Positions 60,046 through 64,000 of a DNA stretch of 64,000 nt are shown piece by piece. Numbering within the stretch: the first letter of the stretch is position 1; each line of letters begins with the position of its first letter. The position numbers and the translations under genes were made by a program. Source of the stretch: Oryzomonas sp. GTDB taxonomy: Bacteria > Desulfobacterota > Desulfuromonadia > Geobacterales > Pseudopelobacteraceae. Location: NCBI GenBank assembly GCA_031292255.1, contig JARLHN010000016.1:1-64000 (forward strand). Direction: 5' to 3'. The notes under the pieces were generated by a model. That model saw only the letters and a program-made list of their open reading frames with translations. It searched no databases and was not told where the DNA came from.

Positions 60046-62536
60046 CGAAGACGCGTTGCTGCTGATGCGCCACGAGATAGAGGCCGCCGCCGGCAACGAG
60101 GTCTTTTTCATCGGCCGGGCCAATGTTGACGGCATCGTTTTTGAAGCAGAGACCGTTGCCCGCGGCAGCAAACAGGCCGTACCTGCCATCCTCGCCCGCG
60201 CCGCCTGCGGCGACGTGGTCATCCACAACCACCCCTCCGGAGACCTGACCCCTTCCGGGGCGGACATGGACATAGCCTCGGTGGCCGGCAACCAGGGGAT
60301 CGGTTTCGCGATCATCAACAACGAATGCACCCGTTGCTACCAGGTGGTGTCTCCCTTTACCGAGAAAAAGGGTGAGATGCTCTCGCTGGAGGAGATCGCC
60401 CGGGCATTCGCGCCGGACGGGATCATGGCCCACCTCAAGGGGTACGAGCAACGAGACGAGCAGGTACGGATGGCCTTTGCCGTGGCCGAGGCGTTCAACC
60501 ACGATCACGTGGTTCTTGTGGAGGCCGGCACCGGCACCGGCAAATCCCTTGCCTATCTGGTTCCGGCCATTCTCTGGGCGATACGCAACAACCAACGGGT
60601 GGTGGTCTCGACCAACACCATCAATCTCCAGGAACAGTTGATCCGTAAGGACCTCCCTTTTCTGGCGCGCTCCTCCTCCATGGAATTCAAGGCCGTGCTG
60701 GTCAAGGGACGCGGCAACTACGCCTGCCTGCGCAAACTGGAAAACGCCGAGGCCGAGCCCTCCCTGTTCCCGGACGAGGCGGCGGCGGAGCTGACCGCCA
60801 TCATCGAATGGAGCCGCAGCTCCCAGGATGGCTGCCGTAGCGACCTGGCCTTCACGCCTCGGGAAGGCACCTGGGAAGAGGTCTGCTGCGAGGCGGACCA
60901 ATGCAGCCGCTCCCGCTGCAAGCATTTCAACCGCTGCTTCTTCTACCGGGCCCGGCGTGATGCATCGGCCGCCAAGGTGCTGGTGGTCAACCACGCCCTG
61001 CTGCTGTCGGACATCGTGCTGCGCAAGGAAACCGGCTACGACGCCACGGCCATCCTGCCCCCCTTCACCCGCCTGATCTTCGACGAAGGGCACCACCTGG
61101 AGGACGTGGCCACCAGCCATCTCTCCCTGATCATCTCCCGCGGCGGCATTCTGCGCCAGTTACATCGGCTGGTCCCCCAGAAGGCCAACCGCAGCGGCCT
61201 CCTGACGATCATCTCAGCCCGTCTGGCCCGCGATCTGCCGGACACCATGGAGGCGCTCTATACCGAGCTGTCGGCCCTGCTTGAGAGCCACCTGCTTCCC
61301 AAGGCCCACGACCTGGCCGGCCTGACCGAGCAGAGCATGGACTGGCTGGCCCTGGCCGTCGAACGGGAAACGGGAGACGAAGGAGGGAGGGAGCGCAAGC
61401 TGCGCATCACGCCGGTGGTGGAGCGGGGCGCCTTCTGGCAGGAATGCCGCCAGCGTGCCCATGCCCTAGCCGACGCGGTAAACGACTACGCCTCGGCGCT
61501 ACGCAGCCTGCTGCGCCGCTGCGAGGACCTGCCGGACAAGCTGCGGGAAAAACTGGCCGACCAACTGCTGGATGCCGGCGGCATCGAGGGTCGCCTCCAG
61601 ACAATGGCCGACGGCCTTTTGTTCTTCATCTCCGATGCCGAAGGCTACTGCCGCTGGATCGAGGCCCGATCCGGCCACCGCGGCGTACAGGCCCGGCTGT
61701 GCGCCGCACCGTTGGACATCTCGGGCCAGGTCAAGGAAACCATCCTGGACCGGATCAAGACCATTATCGTCACCTCGGCTACCCTGACCGTGGGGGGTGA
61801 TTTCGGCTACCTGAAAAGGCGCACCGGCTTTAGTCTTTTGGAGCCTGAACGCTTGAGGGAACTGCGTCTGGCCTCCCCATTCGACTACGCTTCCCAGGTC
61901 TTCGCCGGCATCCCGGAGGACATGCCCGAACCGACAGCACCCGGATTCCGCCAAGCACTGGAAGAGCGCATCCTGCGAGCCGTAGCCATCTCAAAAGGCG
62001 GAGCTTTTATCCTCTTTACCTCCTACGACCTGCTCAACCGGGTCCATGGCGCGCTGGCTCCGGAATTGGCCCGACGGGGGCTGGTGGCCCTCAAACAGGG
62101 CGAAACCGGCCGCCACGCCCTGCTCTCCCGCTTCCGCAAGGAGAACAACGCCGTACTGTTCGGCACCGATTCGTTCTGGGAAGGAGTGGACGTCAAGGGG
62201 GAAGCGCTCAGACTGGTCATCATCGCCCGCCTCCCCTTCCAGGTACCGACCGAACCGGTACAGCAGGCCCGCACCGAGCAGATCCAGGCTGCCGGGGGTG
62301 ATCCATTCCGAGAATTTTCCGTACCCCAGGCGGTGATAAAATTCCGCCAGGGGTTTGGCCGCCTGATCCGCAGCAGGAATGACCGCGGCGCGGTGTTGAT
62401 CCTGGATCGGCGGGTAACCACCAAGAACTACGGCAGGATCTTTCTGCGGTCTCTGCCCGATACGGCATTGGTGAAGGGGGATTCGGAGGAGGTCTTTACG
62501 GCAATGGAGACGTTTTTTAACGGGCTGCCTTTGTAA
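60029..62536 (+). CDS. DinG-type helicase with N-terminal RadC-like JAMM domain
   Basis: Residues 1-125 are a JAB/MPN domain of the RadC type, with the metal motif IHNHPSGDLTPSGADMD. Residues about 140-835 form an XPD/DinG superfamily 2 helicase: Walker A EAGTGTGKS, Walker B IFDEGHH, motif VI region (GFGRLIRSRNDRG). Between the motor segments, the cysteines in YACLRK and CCEADQCSRSRCKHFNRC fit the [4Fe-4S] cluster of DinG. Normal DinG lacks the JAMM domain. A role in DNA repair or restart of stalled replication is likely. The start is weakly supported (AAGGAAG 12 bases upstream). Confidence 0.9.
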   Translation: MHKYFSEDALLLMRHEIEAAAGNEVFFIGRANVDGIVFEAETVARGSKQAVPAILARAACGDVVIHNHPSGDLTPSGADMDIASVAGNQGIGFAIINNECTRCYQVVSPFTEKKGEMLSLEEIARAFAPDGIMAHLKGYEQRDEQVRMAFAVAEAFNHDHVVLVEAGTGTGKSLAYLVPAILWAIRNNQRVVVSTNTINLQEQLIRKDLPFLARSSSMEFKAVLVKGRGNYACLRKLENAEAEPSLFPDEAAAELTAIIEWSRSSQDGCRSDLAFTPREGTWEEVCCEADQCSRSRCKHFNRCFFYRARRDASAAKVLVVNHALLLSDIVLRKETGYDATAILPPFTRLIFDEGHHLEDVATSHLSLIISRGGILRQLHRLVPQKANRSGLLTIISARLARDLPDTMEALYTELSALLESHLLPKAHDLAGLTEQSMDWLALAVERETGDEGGRERKLRITPVVERGAFWQECRQRAHALADAVNDYASALRSLLRRCEDLPDKLREKLADQLLDAGGIEGRLQTMADGLLFFISDAEGYCRWIEARSGHRGVQARLCAAPLDISGQVKETILDRIKTIIVTSATLTVGGDFGYLKRRTGFSLLEPERLRELRLASPFDYASQVFAGIPEDMPEPTAPGFRQALEERILRAVAISKGGAFILFTSYDLLNRVHGALAPELARRGLVALKQGETGRHALLSRFRKENNAVLFGTDSFWEGVDVKGEALRLVIIARLPFQVPTEPVQQARTEQIQAAGGDPFREFSVPQAVIKFRQGFGRLIRSRNDRGAVLILDRRVTTKNYGRIFLRSLPDTALVKGDSEEVFTAMETFFNGLPL

Positions 62537-62756
62537 TGCCGCAGAAGCTTTGGAAGTTGACCGCCATAGACGCCGGCAGGGCGATCGGCAGGCCTGGACG
62601 ACGCGGCACATCATCAGGGTGCAGTCAACCCTTTATACATCGGGATCGAGCATGTATTTTATGCTCCGCAACGCTATTAATGAATTGCGTTGGCGACGCC
62701 CTGAGTTTATAACAGAATAGCATAGTTATGCGTAAGCCTTCATAAGGAGCAGTCAG

Positions 62757-63671
62757 ATGGCGGCAACATCGTTCAAAACGGTCACGGTCGTGATCCTCTG
62801 GCTAATCGTTCTTCCGTGTTTAGCCTCGGCTGAGGAACCGGTCAGAGTGGTCGGCACAGTCTCTCCACTGAGTGACATTGTTCGCAAAATCGGAGGGCGG
62901 CACGTGGTGATATCGACCGTTCTCCCTCCGGGCGCGTACCCTTCGGAATACGTTTTTCATGAAGGGCACCTGGGAAGGATGAAGGGCACGGAACTGGTCA
63001 TCCGTATCGGCGTGGGAGGCGATCCCTGGAGCGACCGCCTGATCGCTACGGCCGGCCCGGGGGTCGTGGTCATCAATGCCGCCCGCAAGGAAGATCTTGC
63101 CGTGGCGAGCCGTTTTGCGGGACCGCACGAACCGGGAGCTTCCGGTTCTTCCATACCGCAACTCTATGTCTGGCTTGACCCCCGCATCGTGCGCGACCGC
63201 ATCGCCCCCGCCGTACTGCAGGCCCTGATCGAACTGCGCCCCGCCAGGGCAGCAGAGTTCAAAAGCAACTCCCGACGCTTCTTTTTTGAACTGTCAAGGA
63301 TGGATAACGAAGCCGGCGCCCTGCTGGCACAGATGCCTCCAAAACCATTTATGGCCCAAACCAGGGCCTGGAACTTCTTCTTCAACCGCTACGGCCTGAT
63401 GCCGGTGGAGGTGATCGAACCCGACGAAAAGGCCGAGATCGGTGCGGATCGGGTGTCGAGAATGATCGCCAGGGGCCGGCTTGCGGGAGTTCACCTCATT
63501 TTCCGCAACCACCGCCCCCCCAGCCGGCCGCTCACGCAGATCGCCAAAAAGCTCGACGCAGCCATTATGCCACTGGGGGTGGTGGGCAACGAACATCCCG
63601 GCATGATGGGCGGCACCTACCTTGAGATGATGCAGATAGATATCAGAAAACTGCTCGTGGCGTTTCACTGA
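62757..63671 (+). CDS. ZnuA-like periplasmic metal-binding protein
   Basis: The 304-residue product has a signal peptide (to CLASA-EEP) and the ZnuA/TroA fold: VVGTVSPLSDIVRKIGG, the usual PHxY-type site as PPGAYPSEYVFHEGHLGRM, YVWLDPRI, AWNFFFNRYGL and VHLIFRNHRPPSRP. Most of the metal-ligand histidines of known members are not at their usual positions. No permease or ATPase gene follows; instead a histidine kinase gene starts one base after its stop. AGGAG precedes the ATG by 7 bases. It may be a sensor component rather than a transporter. Confidence 0.78.
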   Translation: MAATSFKTVTVVILWLIVLPCLASAEEPVRVVGTVSPLSDIVRKIGGRHVVISTVLPPGAYPSEYVFHEGHLGRMKGTELVIRIGVGGDPWSDRLIATAGPGVVVINAARKEDLAVASRFAGPHEPGASGSSIPQLYVWLDPRIVRDRIAPAVLQALIELRPARAAEFKSNSRRFFFELSRMDNEAGALLAQMPPKPFMAQTRAWNFFFNRYGLMPVEVIEPDEKAEIGADRVSRMIARGRLAGVHLIFRNHRPPSRPLTQIAKKLDAAIMPLGVVGNEHPGMMGGTYLEMMQIDIRKLLVAFH

Positions 63672-63672
63672 C

Positions 63673-64000
63673 ATGCGACTGCTCCGGCGCTTATTCAATC
63701 CGGTCATGGCGTTGATTGCCGTCCAGGTGGTCTGGATCACCCTGGTGGTTTGCTGGATCTACTGGTTCATCGGCAAACACCGCGAGTTTCGCAACCTGGC
63801 CGAGAAATACCGGCCGGAACTGCTGGGCCAGGGGTACAACTGGCCGGTCATGGCCGAAGGACTGGTCATGCTGGTGGCCATCCTGGTCGGCGTTTACGTT
63901 ATCTTTCACTATTGGAACCGCCAGTCGAACCTTTACGCCCAGCAGCGCAACATCATCTCCCAGGTGACCCATGAACTGAAATCGCCACTGGCCTCCATCC
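63673..64000 (+). CDS. Sensor histidine kinase, N-terminal part (runs off the window)
   Basis: The frame from ATG 63673 remains open to the end of the window. It has a short cytosolic N-terminus, a transmembrane helix (about 10-34), a small periplasmic loop (about 35-60) and a second helix (about 62-82). The start of the HisKA domain follows, with the phosphoacceptor in VTHELKSPLASI. It begins one base after the ZnuA-like gene, so the binding protein probably supplies its signal. Confidence 0.85.
   Translation, partial: MRLLRRLFNPVMALIAVQVVWITLVVCWIYWFIGKHREFRNLAEKYRPELLGQGYNWPVMAEGLVMLVAILVGVYVIFHYWNRQSNLYAQQRNIISQVTHELKSPLASI

Overview
The window looks like a chromosomal segment of a Geobacteraceae-type bacterium (Desulfuromonadia, formerly Deltaproteobacteria). 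This is an inference from gene content: a two-part methylmalonyl-CoA mutase system with an unusual fused biotin carboxylase, gltBD, the pair hisZ-purA, def-fmt-DUF116 in one ATGA-overlapped run, DUF2844/DUF3443 secreted proteins, a large outer-membrane porin, a REC-PAS-GGDEF protein, and an AhpD-like selenoprotein. There are no rRNA genes, CRISPR arrays or intact transposases.

Layout. 1-1040: rplM-rpsI on the minus strand, with promoter and terminator. 1427-9321: a minus-strand C3-acid cluster (XRE-cupin regulator, carboxyltransferase, biotin carboxylase-BCCP, mutase catalytic subunit, epimerase) interrupted by a tiny plus-strand zinc-ribbon gene. 9462-12082: a CCG-type Fe-S oxidoreductase, then moaC-mog. 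12094-18321: gltB-gltD. 18688-23750: an accessory stretch with a pepsin-like DUF3443 lipoprotein, DUF2844 plus a decayed DUF2844 copy, two homologous small secreted proteins, and a Lys-Glu-Lys tRNA cluster with a decayed duplicate 1.6 kb away. 23816-35990: signalling (diguanylate cyclase, CheA, CheY), a DUF362 ferredoxin protein, a DksA-type protein, rimO, YajQ, lolA and gatCAB. 36510-42549: the porin with a long leader, a secreted propeller-like protein and hisZ-purA. 42651-51338: a MoxR-type AAA ATPase between a TraB-like unknown protein and an 1179-residue GH13 enzyme, then a TPR protein. 51661-55179: an HDOD protein and def-fmt-DUF116. 55215-59700: mtnA, glnE and the selenoprotein. 60029-64000: a RadC/JAMM-DinG fusion, a ZnuA-like protein and the start of a histidine kinase.

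How the genes work together. The mutase, epimerase and carboxylase interconvert propionyl-CoA and succinyl-CoA under a probable XRE-cupin repressor; an identical 11-bp GGTGTATACCT motif lies upstream of the mutase and of the Fe-S oxidoreductase. GltBD and GlnE serve nitrogen assimilation. Def and Fmt handle N-formylmethionine, and GatCAB makes Gln-tRNA or Asn-tRNA.

The most notable item is at 55215-55469: a gene broken by an in-frame TGA that reads as an AhpD-fold protein with a CxxU active site. A perfect SECIS-like hairpin starts at the right distance after the TGA. Other items of interest are the MoxR/TraB-like/GH13 cluster carrying a MITE-like insertion, the duplicated tRNA block around two paralogous secreted proteins, the porin control region, and palindromic repeats that abut stop codons.
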